A DNA stretch of 64,000 bases from Thalassospira povalilytica (lineage in GTDB: Bacteria; Pseudomonadota; Alphaproteobacteria; Rhodospirillales; Thalassospiraceae): NCBI RefSeq assembly GCF_002844235.1, contig NZ_PGTS01000004.1:62001-126000 (forward strand). Reading direction: 5' to 3'. The translations under genes and the position numbers were made by a program. The notes beneath the pieces are model-generated. The model did no database searches. It had not been told where the DNA came from and saw only the letters and a list, made by a program, of their open reading frames with translations. How positions within the stretch are numbered: the first letter of the stretch is position 1; the number at the start of each line of letters is the position of its first letter. Below, one piece after another: positions 8,213 through 17,964 of this stretch.

Positions 8213-9564
8213 TACGCGTCCTCCTGATTTTTGAGGAATTTTTTCAACCAGTTTGCCGTGCGCATCAAACGCGCATCATCGCCAACCCGGCCAACAAGCT
8301 GAATGCCCATCGGCATGCCGTTCTGTGACCATAACAGCGGGATGGTAACCGCCGGGGTGCCACAAAACGTCCAGAGCCCGTTAAAGATCGGATTGCCGGT
8401 TGTCTGAAGATTTTTCGGTGCCGGTCCTGTTGCCGCCGGCGTGATGATCACGTCACACCGGTTAAAGACTTCCTCAAGCCCGGCATTAAGCACCGTGCGC
8501 CAGTCAAGTGCCGCAAGATAATCGCGCGCCTTGATGTCATTGCCCTTGTCGATCGCCTCAAGGATTTCGGGCGACAATTGTGCGCGACCGCGCTTTTCAT
8601 AGTCGTAGTAATCCTTGGCCATTTCGGCAAAGTTGATGCGTGCGCGCAACGCATTGGCATCATCAAACGCCTTTGGCAGCGGGGCCTCGAAACATTGATC
8701 CCCCAGCATCCCGGTGATTTCCTGAAATGCCATGACGGTTTCTTCGTCTGCAACTTCTTCAAATTGCGGCGGACGAACAAACGCAAACATCGGGGTCACC
8801 AGCGGATCGCTTTTTGCGATTTCAAGCAATCTTGGCGCCGGGCTTGGTGTTGTTGCAGGATCCTTTGGATCATAGCCAAACAGGCTTTCGGCCACCAGCG
8901 CCGCACCATTGACCGAATTGGAAAACACTCCGATCGTATCAAGGGTCGGGCTTTGGCTTAGAACGCCGGTCCGGGCAATGGCCCCGAAGGTCGGCTTGAA
9001 CCCGACGACACCGCAAAACGATGCCGGACGGATCACCGATCCCCCGGTTTGGGTTCCCACGGCAAGTGGCACCATGGCCGCGGCAACTGCGGCGGCCGAC
9101 CCGGCAGATGACCCACCCGGGGTATGTTCCGGATTATGGGGGTTGCGGGTTTTTGACGGATGCATAAAGGCAAGTTCGGTCGAAACCGTTTTGCCCATAA
9201 TGATCGCACCGGCTGCCTTAAGGCGCGAAACCAGCACGGCATCTTCTTCGGGCACGCGTCCCTCATCAAGAACCGTGCCGTTTGACGTCGGGATTTTGGC
9301 CGTATCAATCACATCCTTGAGACCGACCGGAAGCCCGTGCAACGGTCCGATCGGTGCACCGGATTGCCGCCGGATATCAAGTGCCCGCGCCTGGGCAAGG
9401 GCATGATCCCCATCCAGCCACGCCCAGGCCTGAACCTGGGGTTCGACCTCGGCAATGCGGGCAAGACAGGCCTCAACATATTCGACTGCACGGACCGCCC
9501 CGCTGGCAAGGCGGTCGCGCAGTTCAATAACATCAAGTGTCAGTAACGGGTTGATTTCAGTCAT
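8212..9564 (-). CDS. Amidase (amidase signature family)
   Basis: A protein of about 450 residues with the complete Ser-cisSer-Lys triad of the amidase signature family: Lys in VGLKDVIDT, the cis-Ser in TPGGSSAGS and the nucleophile region TGGSVIRPAS. The family hydrolyses carboxamides, aryl amides or carbamates; the gene does not show which. I chose the ATG at 9564 because the earlier in-frame ATG at 9591 lies inside the preceding dctM-type gene. It follows that gene by 13 bases, so the amidase probably acts on what the TRAP system imports. Confidence 0.85.
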   Translation of the reverse strand: MTEINPLLTLDVIELRDRLASGAVRAVEYVEACLARIAEVEPQVQAWAWLDGDHALAQARALDIRRQSGAPIGPLHGLPVGLKDVIDTAKIPTSNGTVLDEGRVPEEDAVLVSRLKAAGAIIMGKTVSTELAFMHPSKTRNPHNPEHTPGGSSAGSAAAVAAAMVPLAVGTQTGGSVIRPASFCGVVGFKPTFGAIARTGVLSQSPTLDTIGVFSNSVNGAALVAESLFGYDPKDPATTPSPAPRLLEIAKSDPLVTPMFAFVRPPQFEEVADEETVMAFQEITGMLGDQCFEAPLPKAFDDANALRARINFAEMAKDYYDYEKRGRAQLSPEILEAIDKGNDIKARDYLAALDWRTVLNAGLEEVFNRCDVIITPAATGPAPKNLQTTGNPIFNGLWTFCGTPAVTIPLLWSQNGMPMGIQLVGRVGDDARLMRTANWLKKFLKNQEDA

Positions 9565-9577
9565 CTGAATGCCCCCG

Positions 9578-10999
9578 TTACCGTGCGCCATAGAACAGGT
9601 CAGGCAGATGGAACACGATCTGCGGGAACGCGTACATCAGAACCATGCTGACAATAACCATGAACAGGAACGGCATGATGCCCTTGAAGATATCGGTCAA
9701 CAGGATGCCGCTTGGCGCAACCCCCTTCAGATAATAGGCCGACATCGCCATTGGCGGGGTCAGGAAGGATGTCTGAAGGTTCAGGGCAACAAGAATACCA
9801 AAGAACAGCGGATCGATATCAAACAGCGGCAGCAGCGGCAGGAAGATCGGCACGAAGATGATGATGATCTCCGACCATTCCAGCGGCCAGCCAAGCAGGA
9901 AGATGATCAGCTGTGCCAGCAGCAGGAACTGAAGCGGGGTCAGGTCCAGTCCACCGACAAATTCAGCAATCACATGTTCACCGCCAAGATAGGAGAACAC
10001 AGACGAGAAAGTGTAGGAGCCGACAAACAGCCAGCACACCATCGCCGATGTCCGCACCGTCAGATAAACCGACTCACGCAGGCGGTCAAAGGTCAGCGCA
10101 CGATAGGCCGCGGCAAGGATCATCCCGCCAAGTGCACCGATCGATGCTGCTTCGGTCGGGGTTGCCAGACCAAACAGGATCGAGCCCAGAACCGCCAGAA
10201 TAAGAAACGCCAGCGGGAAGAACGATGTCGCCAGCATCCAGAGAACCTGCGGCAACGGAACTTCCGGGATTTCGTCGCTGGTCGGACGCGGTGCGGCTTT
10301 GGGCTGCAACATTGCACGGCCCATCACATACAGCAGATACAAACCGACAAGGGTCAGACCCGGCAACAGCGCACCGGCATAAAGGCGCACGATCGACACA
10401 CCCGATGCGGCGGCATAAACAATCAGCATGATCGAAGGCGGGATCAGAATGCCAAGCGTACCACCGGCACAAATAATGCCCGCAGCAAAGCTTTTGTCAT
10501 AGCGTGCCTTGAGCATCGCAGGCAGTGCCAGCATCCCCATCAGGGTCACAACCGCACCGACAATACCGGTGGCCGTTGCAAACAATGCACAGGTGATCAG
10601 GGCTGCAACACCGAGTGATCCGGGGATATTGCGGGCCGCGATATTCAGGGTCGAGAACAACCGGTTGACGATATTGGCGCGCTCAACGATATAGCCCATG
10701 AACAGGAACAGCGGTACTGCGGTCAGCACCTCGTTGGACATCACCGTGTATGTCTGGTTGATAAATAAGTCGAATATTCGGTTGTTAAACGCCCCTTCAA
10801 ACCACGTTATCGCGGATGTAAGGGTGTCACTGTCTTCGGCAAGTCGGTTAAAGGCCCGCCACATACGACCGGCATCAAAATAGGCGTAGTAGCCAAATCC
10901 GATCCCCAGCGCCATCAGGGTAAAGGCAACCGGGAAACCCAGAAATACCAGAATAATAAAGATGCCCAACATCATAAGGGCGACATGTGCGTCAATCAC
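9578..10999 (-). CDS. TRAP transporter large permease (DctM family)
   Basis: A 473-residue protein with many membrane helices, longer than the usual ~430, as in the DctM branch often called mannitol/chloroaromatic type. A charged insert with Pro-rich sequence lies near residues 230-255. It starts with GTG at 10999 (a GGAGC ribosome site upstream); the next Met is residue 9. Its order behind dctP and dctQ is normal for a TRAP operon. The substrate is unknown; the linked amidase and D-2-hydroxyacid dehydrogenase suggest an organic acid or its amide. Confidence 0.88.
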   Translation of the reverse strand: MIDAHVALMMLGIFIILVFLGFPVAFTLMALGIGFGYYAYFDAGRMWRAFNRLAEDSDTLTSAITWFEGAFNNRIFDLFINQTYTVMSNEVLTAVPLFLFMGYIVERANIVNRLFSTLNIAARNIPGSLGVAALITCALFATATGIVGAVVTLMGMLALPAMLKARYDKSFAAGIICAGGTLGILIPPSIMLIVYAAASGVSIVRLYAGALLPGLTLVGLYLLYVMGRAMLQPKAAPRPTSDEIPEVPLPQVLWMLATSFFPLAFLILAVLGSILFGLATPTEAASIGALGGMILAAAYRALTFDRLRESVYLTVRTSAMVCWLFVGSYTFSSVFSYLGGEHVIAEFVGGLDLTPLQFLLLAQLIIFLLGWPLEWSEIIIIFVPIFLPLLPLFDIDPLFFGILVALNLQTSFLTPPMAMSAYYLKGVAPSGILLTDIFKGIMPFLFMVIVSMVLMYAFPQIVFHLPDLFYGAR

Positions 11000-11056
11000 T
11001 TTGGAAGCTCCGTTCGGGGGCGTGTCTTGCGCGTGTATGACAAAGGCTGATCATCA

Positions 11057-11629
11057 TCAGTCTTCTTTGGTCACACGCTGTTTGATCAGCAGTTCTTCGG
11101 TTTCTTCAACATCATCCTCTGCATTGCGCCAGTACCCTTCACGGATACACAGAATGCAGCGCATCACCTGTGCGATGCCCTGAATGAAAAGAAGAATTCC
11201 GGCCGCGACCATCACCGCCTTGAATTGGAAAATCGGAACACCCGCCGGGCTGTTCACACTGACTTCGCCATATCCCCACGACCGGATGGCATATTTGCTG
11301 CCAACCAGAATGAGCGCCGTCACCCCGGGGAAGAAGAAGAAGATATAAAGTACCAGGTCGACCATGGCCTGTGTTTTGGGTTTCCAGAGACGATACAGGA
11401 AATCCCCACGGACATGTCCGCCGCGTGACAGGGTATAAGCCCCACCCATCATAAAGAGCGTGCCATACATGATGAATGAAACATCAAGTGACCAGGTCGT
11501 CGGCGCGTTAAAAATATATCGCGCAGCAACCTCATAGCTCATGCCCAGTGTCATCAAAATGATCAGCCAGCCAAAAGCCTTGCCAAACCAGCCCGAAAGC
11601 TTGTCCGCGAATTCAATAAATCCAATCAT
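11057..11629 (-). CDS. TRAP transporter small permease (DctQ family)
   Basis: A protein of about 190 residues with four hydrophobic segments, typical of DctQ. The reading frame is open upstream to 11713, but a stem-loop at 11651-11690 lies in that extension and the next ATG (11629, MIGFIEFADKL) fits the family length, so I start there. It follows the binding-protein gene and precedes the large permease gene by 57 bases. Confidence in the start is moderate; confidence in the family is high. Confidence 0.82.
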   Translation of the reverse strand: MIGFIEFADKLSGWFGKAFGWLIILMTLGMSYEVAARYIFNAPTTWSLDVSFIMYGTLFMMGGAYTLSRGGHVRGDFLYRLWKPKTQAMVDLVLYIFFFFPGVTALILVGSKYAIRSWGYGEVSVNSPAGVPIFQFKAVMVAAGILLFIQGIAQVMRCILCIREGYWRNAEDDVEETEELLIKQRVTKED

Positions 11630-11650
11630 GAAACCCTGTCCGTTAGCATT

Positions 11651-11690
11651 GACCGCCCCGCCTGATGCACGGGCACCAGACGGGGCAGTC
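11651..11690 (-). other. Stem-loop between dctP- and dctQ-type genes
   Basis: GACCGCCCCG (11651-11660) and CGGGGCAGTC (11681-11690) pair over 10 positions with one G-T pair; the loop contains a further GC-rich repeat. It begins 38 bases after the end of the binding-protein gene. No T-run follows on the minus strand. It probably protects the binding-protein part of the message. Confidence 0.6.
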
Positions 11691-11727
11691 AGATTCATCG
11701 CAACACTGAACAACCGTTAATGGTTGA

Positions 11728-12891
11728 TCAGAGTTTCAGCTTGCCCGGGAAGTAGTGATTATAAGCAAGCTGATAATCAGGCGAGTTCATCAGTTCATAA
11801 TAGGTTACACGCTCGACCCAGGCGCGCTGGCTGTCGAGAACCTTTTTCATGAACGGATCTTCTTCAAGCGTCGGGATCAGTTTGTCCCACGCATCAAGCT
11901 GTGCACTCAGGATTTCCTTGGACGTACGATGTACTTCAACACCTTCGGCCTGCAGTTTCTGCAAGTCAGAGGAATAGTTGTCCATCGCAAGTGCGGTGTT
12001 CGAGGTCGAAGCTGCTTCAACCGCGTGACGCAGGATCGCCTGCAGATCCGGTTCCAGATCTTCCATCAGCGACTTGTTGAACAGGAATTCAAAGCTTTCG
12101 GAAGCCTGATGGTACGAAGACAGATAGTAGTTCTTCGCAACGTCCTGTGCGCCGAAACGCATATCCGAAGACGGGTTGTTGAATTCGAACGCGTCAATCA
12201 CGCCACGTTCCATTGCCGGTACGATCTCGCCGCCCGGAAGCTGTGCAACAGACATGCCCATCGACTGCAGAAGGTCTGCGGCCAGACCGACAGTACGGTA
12301 TTTGAAGCCCTGGATGTCGGCAACGGAGTTTACCTGGCCCTTGAACCAGCCGAACGGCTGTGCAGGCATCGGGAAACCGAGAAGACCGACAATATCAAGA
12401 CCCATCACGTCCTGGATCAGTTCGCGATAGAATTCTTCACCGCCACCGGCATAGAACCAGCTCAGCATGGTGGTTGCAGAACCGCCAAAGACCGGACCGG
12501 TACCGAACAGCGATGCTGCCTTGTTCTTGCCGTACCAGTAAACCGGCACGGAATGGGCGATGTCGATCACGCCATCATTGACACCGTCCAGAACCTGGAA
12601 GGCTGCGACAACCGCACCAGCCGGCAGAAGGTCGATTTTAAGACGACCACCCGACATTGCTTCTACGCGGTCAACATATTGCTGGGCAAACGTCATCCAG
12701 ATATCGGACGACGGCCAGGAAGTCTGCATTTTCAGCACCATCGGTGCCGGCTGCGCATGAACTGCCGGTGCGGCAAACAGCCCTGATGCTGCTGCACCGC
12801 CGGCAACCACCCCGGTCGCACCTTTGGTAAGGAACGAACGACGGGATACTTCCTTGGACTTCACGTCTTCAGACTTGGTCTTCATATCCAT
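11728..12891 (-). CDS. TRAP solute-binding protein (DctP family), Tat-exported
   Basis: A 387-residue periplasmic binding protein. The N-terminus has a twin-arginine signal (SRRSFLTKG, then a hydrophobic stretch ending AVHAQ near residue 47). The mature part follows the DctP pattern, with TSWPSSD at the start and KYRTVGLAADLLQSMGMS in the middle. Very strong ribosome site (GAGGAAATAATG). First gene of the dctP-dctQ-dctM-amidase run, with 202 bases upstream that can hold its promoter. Tat export suggests it folds before secretion. The ligand is unknown; this subgroup is often named mannitol/chloroaromatic. Confidence 0.9.
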   Translation of the reverse strand: MDMKTKSEDVKSKEVSRRSFLTKGATGVVAGGAAASGLFAAPAVHAQPAPMVLKMQTSWPSSDIWMTFAQQYVDRVEAMSGGRLKIDLLPAGAVVAAFQVLDGVNDGVIDIAHSVPVYWYGKNKAASLFGTGPVFGGSATTMLSWFYAGGGEEFYRELIQDVMGLDIVGLLGFPMPAQPFGWFKGQVNSVADIQGFKYRTVGLAADLLQSMGMSVAQLPGGEIVPAMERGVIDAFEFNNPSSDMRFGAQDVAKNYYLSSYHQASESFEFLFNKSLMEDLEPDLQAILRHAVEAASTSNTALAMDNYSSDLQKLQAEGVEVHRTSKEILSAQLDAWDKLIPTLEEDPFMKKVLDSQRAWVERVTYYELMNSPDYQLAYNHYFPGKLKL

Positions 12892-13093
12892 TATTTCCTC
12901 CCAGATTTACCGTCTTTGACCAACAACCATTGCCGGAAAAAGAACGATAACTGTCAGCCTTCAAAAGCCCCTGACTTCAGTATTGAAGATCGTAGATCAT
13001 GCGCTTATCCCGTTTCGGGACCTGAAAAACGGCACGCATTTTGTTATTATTAGAATTACGAACTAACTGAATTACGACGGTTTTCCCGTCTTG

Positions 13094-14059
13094 TTATGCC
13101 ACCCGGTCACCCGGTTCACGGCCTGCAAAATAGGCATCAAGATTATCAAGTGCGCGAAAGCCCATCGCATCGCGCGTTTCTTCGGTGGCGGAGCCTATAT
13201 GTGGCAACAGAAACACGTTTTTCAACGCGCTAATTCGTTGATTTCCACCGGGTTCGTTCCGAAAAACGTCCAGACCGGCAGCAAACAACTTACCACTTTC
13301 AAGCGCATCCACCAATGCGTCCTCATCGACAAGATTACCACGTGCTGTATTGACCAGAATGGCCCTGTCCGGCAGCCAGCCGATCGTCTCGGCATTGATG
13401 ATGCCGGTCGTCTCGGGCGTTGACGGACAATGCAATGACAACACATCGGAATTGGCAAACAGGCCTTCAATCGTGTCGTGATAAATTGCCCCCTTTGCCA
13501 GATGTTCGGCAACCGGCTGACGATTGTGGTAATGAACAGTCATTCCAAAACCGCGCGCACGTTCGGCGGCAACCTGACCGACACGGCCCATGCCAAGCAC
13601 ACCGAAACGCTTGCCGGTCACCTGACGCCCGACCATAAAGGCCGGCGACCAGAAATCCCAGTTGCCAGCACGGATCATGGCGTCACCCTCGGCCCCGCGA
13701 CGTGCGGCACCAAGCATGCACAACATGGCGATTTCGGCCGTGGCATCGGACAATACGTCCGGCGTATTGGTCACGACGATGCCGGCCGTCTTGGCAGCCG
13801 CCAGATCAACATGATCAACCCCGACCGAATGGTTGGCGATGATTTTGAGACGATCGGGCAATGCCGCAATCACATCGGCAGAAAAATGTTCGGAATGACA
13901 CGGCAGAACCGCGTCAACCTGCTGACATTTTTCAATAATCTCATCCCGGGTAAATACCCGGTCTTCGGCATTGGTAAGCACCTGATAGTCGCGCGCCGCG
14001 CGTGCCTGTACGGCATCGCGAAGACGTCGGGTAATCAGAAGCTTTGGTTTCTCGGGCAT
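13094..14059 (-). CDS. D-isomer-specific 2-hydroxyacid dehydrogenase
   Basis: A 321-residue NAD(P)-dependent enzyme. It has the Rossmann motif GMGRVGQVAAERA (about residue 150), the catalytic arginine region NTARGNLVDE, the glutamate in RNEP and the catalytic histidine in LLPHIGSATEE, so the catalytic set is complete. Such proteins reduce glyoxylate, hydroxypyruvate or other 2-keto acids to D-hydroxy acids, or the reverse. It stands 202 bases upstream of the TRAP operon on the same strand, perhaps with its own promoter in the AT-rich region upstream. The exact substrate is open. Confidence 0.88.
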   Translation of the reverse strand: MPEKPKLLITRRLRDAVQARAARDYQVLTNAEDRVFTRDEIIEKCQQVDAVLPCHSEHFSADVIAALPDRLKIIANHSVGVDHVDLAAAKTAGIVVTNTPDVLSDATAEIAMLCMLGAARRGAEGDAMIRAGNWDFWSPAFMVGRQVTGKRFGVLGMGRVGQVAAERARGFGMTVHYHNRQPVAEHLAKGAIYHDTIEGLFANSDVLSLHCPSTPETTGIINAETIGWLPDRAILVNTARGNLVDEDALVDALESGKLFAAGLDVFRNEPGGNQRISALKNVFLLPHIGSATEETRDAMGFRALDNLDAYFAGREPGDRVA

Positions 14060-14426
14060 GCGGACGCTCCCGGTTTTCCCTGATAGGTAGATTTATTTAT
14101 TATGCTTCAAGGAAACACCTATACGAAAAAACCATCAATAGGCGATCAACCAACCGGTAACTCTTTTTCACTTCGTGGAAAACCATCAGGTTGACGCCCA
14201 TCGCGCCGCATATGCGTAAATTTAACTATCACATTGATTTTAATATATTAAATACCGATTTCAGGTTCCTGTACGGCCAATGTTGCGACCATCGAAATCC
14301 GGACCTCTTCCACCATCCAGAAGTATAAAATCAACGGATCCATGATCGGGAATCGTTACATCAACATTGGTCATTTACCGCACTGCAAGACTCTGATTCG
14401 CGGGAAATCGTTGCCAAAGTTGACCA
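14060..14426. other. AT-rich intergenic stretch
   Basis: No gene is visible. It is strikingly AT-rich for this region and holds a perfect 14-base palindrome (TTTAATATATTAAA, 14239-14252). It lies upstream of the minus-strand 2-hydroxyacid dehydrogenase, so it probably carries that gene's promoter. I cannot place -35 and -10 boxes with confidence. Confidence 0.4.
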
Positions 14427-14457
14427 ATAAAAAAGCCGCTGCCAGATGGCAGCGGCT
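14427..14457 (-). terminator. Terminator of the sugar ABC operon
   Basis: A perfect 10-base stem (AGCCGCTGCC 14434-14443, GGCAGCGGCT 14448-14457) with a 4-base loop. On the minus strand it runs straight into a T-rich tail (complement of AATAAAAAA). This is a textbook Rho-independent terminator, about 110 bases past the end of the Gfo/Idh gene. Confidence 0.88.
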
Positions 14458-14564
14458 ATATGCCGACATGGCTGTCGGTCGGGAAGAATCCGTTTCAAGG
14501 ATGTCTCGACATGGTTTGGCGATCCCCAGAAACACCAAGCAATGTCAACGAATATGAGACATCC

Positions 14565-15728
14565 TCACATTTTAACCCAAACGGCCCCGTCCCGCCCGGA
14601 CCGCACGACGGCCTCGACAAATTTCATGCCCTTAAGGCCTTCGACCACACCGGGCACCAGAAGCGCGCCGTCATCGGGCTTGGTGCCGTTGATATGGGCC
14701 GTCAGTTGATCGGCAAAATCGGTGTAAAGGTTGGCAAAGCCCTCAAGATATCCCTCCGGATGTCCCGGCGGAACGCGTACACCACGAAGCCCCTCGGCAC
14801 CGATCCCCGCACCACCGCGGGTCATCAGTTCCGGACGACCATCAAGGGGACGGAAATGAAGCTGGTTGGGATGTTCCTGGGCCCATTCGATGCCACCCTT
14901 GTCCCCGTAAACACGAAGACGCAGACCGTTTTCATGTCCGACCGCAATCTGGCTTGCCCATAACATGCCGCGCGCACCATTGGCATAGCGCAACAGGATT
15001 TGCACATTGTCATCAAGCTTGCGGCCCGGAACGATCGCATCGACATCGGCGCAAAGTTCGCTGATCTCAAGCCCGGTTACGAACTCGGCAAGGTTATGGG
15101 CATGGGTTCCGATATCGCCAAGCGCACCGCCCATGCCGGCCTTGGCCGGGTCAGCGCGCCAATGGGCCTGTTTGTTGTCGGTATCTTCAACCCGGGTCGC
15201 CATCCAGCCTTGCGGATATTCGACCTGCACCAAACGGATATCGCCAAGTTTGCCGTCCGCCACGATCTTGCGCGCCTCGCGGACCATCGGATAGGCGGTG
15301 TAATTATGGGTCAGGGCAAACAGAAGTCCGGTTTCCTTGACCTTGGCGGCGATCTTTTCGGCTTCTTCCACTGTCAGGCAAAGCGGCTTGTCACAGATCA
15401 CGTGAATACCGGCATCGAGCATCGCCATGGTGATGGGAAAATGCAGATGGTTCGGCGTGACAATCGCACAGACATCAATACCGTCCTCGCGGGCGGCCTC
15501 GGCCTTTGCCATGGTTTCAAAACTGTCATAGCTGCGATCCGGGGCAATGAACAGTTCGGCTGCGGATGCCGCCGCCACATCGGGCTTGGATGACAATGCA
15601 CCGGCAACCAGTTCATAACGATCATCAAGACGGGCGGCGATGCGATGGACCGCACCGATAAAAGCCCCCTGACCACCGCCAACCATGCCAAGGCGGATGC
15701 GACGACCGGGATTGGAAGAATTGCTCAT
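14565..15728 (-). CDS. Gfo/Idh/MocA-family sugar dehydrogenase
   Basis: A 387-residue oxidoreductase. It has an N-terminal Rossmann fold with [16 protein letters not shown], the family's substrate-site lysine motif in CDKPLCLT, and a C-terminal alpha/beta dimerisation domain. The family oxidises or reduces sugars and cyclitols such as inositol using NAD(P). It is the last gene of the minus operon: ABC ATPase, permease, binding protein, isomerase, dehydrogenase. Together with the isomerase this suggests first steps on an imported sugar or cyclitol. Confidence 0.87.
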   Translation of the reverse strand: MSNSSNPGRRIRLGMVGGGQGAFIGAVHRIAARLDDRYELVAGALSSKPDVAAASAAELFIAPDRSYDSFETMAKAEAAREDGIDVCAIVTPNHLHFPITMAMLDAGIHVICDKPLCLTVEEAEKIAAKVKETGLLFALTHNYTAYPMVREARKIVADGKLGDIRLVQVEYPQGWMATRVEDTDNKQAHWRADPAKAGMGGALGDIGTHAHNLAEFVTGLEISELCADVDAIVPGRKLDDNVQILLRYANGARGMLWASQIAVGHENGLRLRVYGDKGGIEWAQEHPNQLHFRPLDGRPELMTRGGAGIGAEGLRGVRVPPGHPEGYLEGFANLYTDFADQLTAHINGTKPDDGALLVPGVVEGLKGMKFVEAVVRSGRDGAVWVKM

Positions 15729-15784
15729 GTCTGTCTCCAGATGTCGTTGACTGTTTTCGAACCGCGAAAGTCTTTTACGACGGC

Positions 15785-16840
15785 CTATCCAAGGCCAAGG
15801 ATGCGGCGATTGGCCGCCTCGTCGGTGCCGCCATCGGCAAAATCGTCAAAGGCCTTTTCAGTTACGCGAATGATGTGATTCTTGATGAATTCGGCCCCTT
15901 CGCGGGCACCGTCTTCGGGATGTTTAAGGGCGCATTCCCATTCCAGCACGGCCCAGCCATCAAAATCAATGGCCGCCAATTTCGAGAAGATCGCACCGAA
16001 ATCGACCTGCCCGTCGCCAAGCGACCTGAACCGGCCGGCCCGCCCGACCCAGCTTTGATACCCGGAATAAACGCCCTGGCGTCCGGTCGGATTAAACTCG
16101 GCATCCTTGACGTGGAACATGCGGATACGATCCGCGTAAATATCGATAAAATCAAGATAATCAAGCTGCTGCAACACAAAGTGGCTTGGATCATAAAGGA
16201 TGTTGGCACGCGGGTGGTTCCTGACGCGTTCAAGGAACATCTCGAATGTCACCCCGTCAAACAAATCCTCGCCCGGATGAATTTCATAGCAGATATCAAC
16301 CCCGGCATCCTCGGCAGCATCAAGGATCGGGCTCCAGCGTCTGGCAAGTTCATCAAACGCGGTTTCGATCAGACCGGCCGGGCGTTGCGGCCACGGATAA
16401 ACATAGGGCCAGGCAAGCGCGCCCGAGAATGTCGCATGGGCCGAAATACCCATATGGTTTGATGCCTTGATCGCGGCCTTGACCTGATTGACGGCCCATT
16501 CCTGACGGGCCTTTGGATTGCCGCGGACTTCCGGTGCGGCAAAACCGTCAAACATTTCATCATAGGCCGGATGAACGGCGACAAGCTGTCCCTGCAAATG
16601 AGTGGAAAGTTCGGTCAGCGCGACACCATGCTGGCCAAGAATTCCGGTGATTTCGTCGCAGTAATCCTTGCTTGATGCGGCCTTTTCAACATCAAACAGG
16701 CGCTTGTCCCAACTGGGAATTTGCACCCCCTTATATCCAAGCGACGCAGCCCAGCGACCAATGGAATCAAGGCTATCGAACGGGGCTTCATCGCCTGCAA
16801 ACTGTGCAAGAAAGATTGCCGGTCCCTTAAGTGTTTTCAT
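15785..16840 (-). CDS. Sugar phosphate isomerase/epimerase (TIM barrel)
   Basis: A protein of about 351 residues of the xylose isomerase-like AP endonuclease 2 superfamily (IolE/IolI-like). Metal-site motifs are visible in EIHPGED and NILYDPSHF, with a later WECAL segment. The start at 16840 (MKTLKGPAIFLAQF) has GAGG upstream; the frame stays open 25 codons further, into a stem-loop. It likely isomerises or epimerises the sugar imported by the ABC system and works with the adjacent Gfo/Idh dehydrogenase. Confidence 0.85.
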   Translation of the reverse strand: MKTLKGPAIFLAQFAGDEAPFDSLDSIGRWAASLGYKGVQIPSWDKRLFDVEKAASSKDYCDEITGILGQHGVALTELSTHLQGQLVAVHPAYDEMFDGFAAPEVRGNPKARQEWAVNQVKAAIKASNHMGISAHATFSGALAWPYVYPWPQRPAGLIETAFDELARRWSPILDAAEDAGVDICYEIHPGEDLFDGVTFEMFLERVRNHPRANILYDPSHFVLQQLDYLDFIDIYADRIRMFHVKDAEFNPTGRQGVYSGYQSWVGRAGRFRSLGDGQVDFGAIFSKLAAIDFDGWAVLEWECALKHPEDGAREGAEFIKNHIIRVTEKAFDDFADGGTDEAANRRILGLG

Positions 16841-16889
16841 TGCGGGCCTCTTTAACTGCGTCCTGACGGGATATCGGGGAAAGATGGAT

Positions 16890-16915
16890 GTGTCGGGCGG
16901 ACAGCCGCCCGACAC
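16890..16915 (-). other. Stem-loop after the sugar-binding protein gene
   Basis: Arms GTGTCGGGCGG (16890-16900) and CCGCCCGACAC (16905-16915) are an 11-base perfect stem with a 4-base ACAG loop. It lies 30 bases after the binding-protein stop and 50 before the isomerase start. No T-run follows. It fits a message-stability element that favours the binding protein. Confidence 0.7.
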
Positions 16916-16944
16916 GCAAGCGTGCTCGTTTCAACCAAACCCGA

Positions 16945-17901
16945 TTAGAACGGGCTGTCCGGGAAATAGAAGTTCTCGGCATTGTCCTGGGTGACAACCG
17001 TGGCGCCAAGGATGTAACGGCCTTCGACCGGCGCGTTCGAGGTAAACTTCATCACCGTGATATCAATCGCGGTTGCGATCATTGCCGGCGGATAAAGCAC
17101 ATCAATCGGGGTCAGTTTGTCGCCATCCATCACGCGTTTGATGATGTCTTTCATGCCCGCACCGCCAACGATGAACATTTCATCGGTACGATCGGCCTGT
17201 TTGACCGCTTCGATCACGCCAAGCGCAATGTCGTCATCCTGTGCCCAGACCGCATCGATTTTCGGGAAGCGCGACAGGAAGTCCTGCATCACTTCATAGC
17301 CGTCATCGCGGTTCCAGTTGGCATGTTTCATATCAAGGATTTCGATCTTTGACCCATCAAGCGTTTCGACAAACGCATCAACACGTTCGGTATCAACCGT
17401 GGTCGGAATGCCGCGCAAAACAACGATCTTGCCTTCGTCATTCAGACGTTCACGAATATATTCACCCGATACACGGCCCAGTTCCGGGTTATTGCCCGCA
17501 ACATAGACATCCTCGATCCCCGGAAGCGAAAGACCGCGGTCAACCACCGTGACAAACTTGCCGGCCTGTTTGACCTGCTGGACCGGAACGGTCAGCGGAT
17601 CGGATTCAAAGGGCAGAACCACAAGCGCGTCGATATTCTGAACCGATACCAGATCTTCAAGATCGTTGGCCTGTTCGGATGCGCCATTCGCGCTGACCAC
17701 GATGATGTCGATATTCGGATAGGTTGCCTCGATCCGCTTTTCAGCCTGTTCGGCATGCCAGTTCAGGCCACCGGCCCAGCCATGGGTTGCCGCAGGAATG
17801 GAAACCCCGATCTTGATTTTATCAGCCGCCAAGGCCGTCGTGGATGCAAGGCCAAGACCCAGCACACAAGCAGCCCCCAGATATTTTGTAAACGTTTTCA
17901 T
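16945..17901 (-). CDS. Sugar ABC transporter solute-binding protein (RbsB-like)
   Basis: A 318-residue periplasmic binding protein of the type 1 (ribose/galactose) class. Signal peptide at residues 1-26 (MKTFTKYLGAACVLGLG, ending ALA). The mature chain starts KIKIGVSIPAATHGW and has DDDIALGVIEA near residue 215, as in sugar-binding members. GGAGG lies upstream of the ATG at 17901. It is third in the operon after ATPase and permease, an order common in alphaproteobacterial sugar systems. The ligand is unknown. Confidence 0.88.
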   Translation of the reverse strand: MKTFTKYLGAACVLGLGLASTTALAADKIKIGVSIPAATHGWAGGLNWHAEQAEKRIEATYPNIDIIVVSANGASEQANDLEDLVSVQNIDALVVLPFESDPLTVPVQQVKQAGKFVTVVDRGLSLPGIEDVYVAGNNPELGRVSGEYIRERLNDEGKIVVLRGIPTTVDTERVDAFVETLDGSKIEILDMKHANWNRDDGYEVMQDFLSRFPKIDAVWAQDDDIALGVIEAVKQADRTDEMFIVGGAGMKDIIKRVMDGDKLTPIDVLYPPAMIATAIDITVMKFTSNAPVEGRYILGATVVTQDNAENFYFPDSPF

Positions 17902-17964
17902 CAACGCTTCCTCCTGATCAAAAAATGATGCGTTTTCACATTCTTCCCGGACGTTGATCGCCGG

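Noticed and set aside
9565-9591. Upstream start for the amidase at 9591
   Set aside because: It would overlap the dctM-type gene and add residues (MAHGNGGIQ) not seen in the family; the ATG at 9564 gives the normal start MTEINPLL.
9569-10618. A 349-residue open frame on the plus strand over the dctM-type gene
   Set aside because: Antisense to a well-supported membrane protein gene; composition is Gln/His/Arg-rich and shows no domain.
14427-14457. The AGCCGCTGCC hairpin as an operator
   Set aside because: The adjacent T-run on the minus strand and the place after the last gene of the sugar operon make it a terminator.
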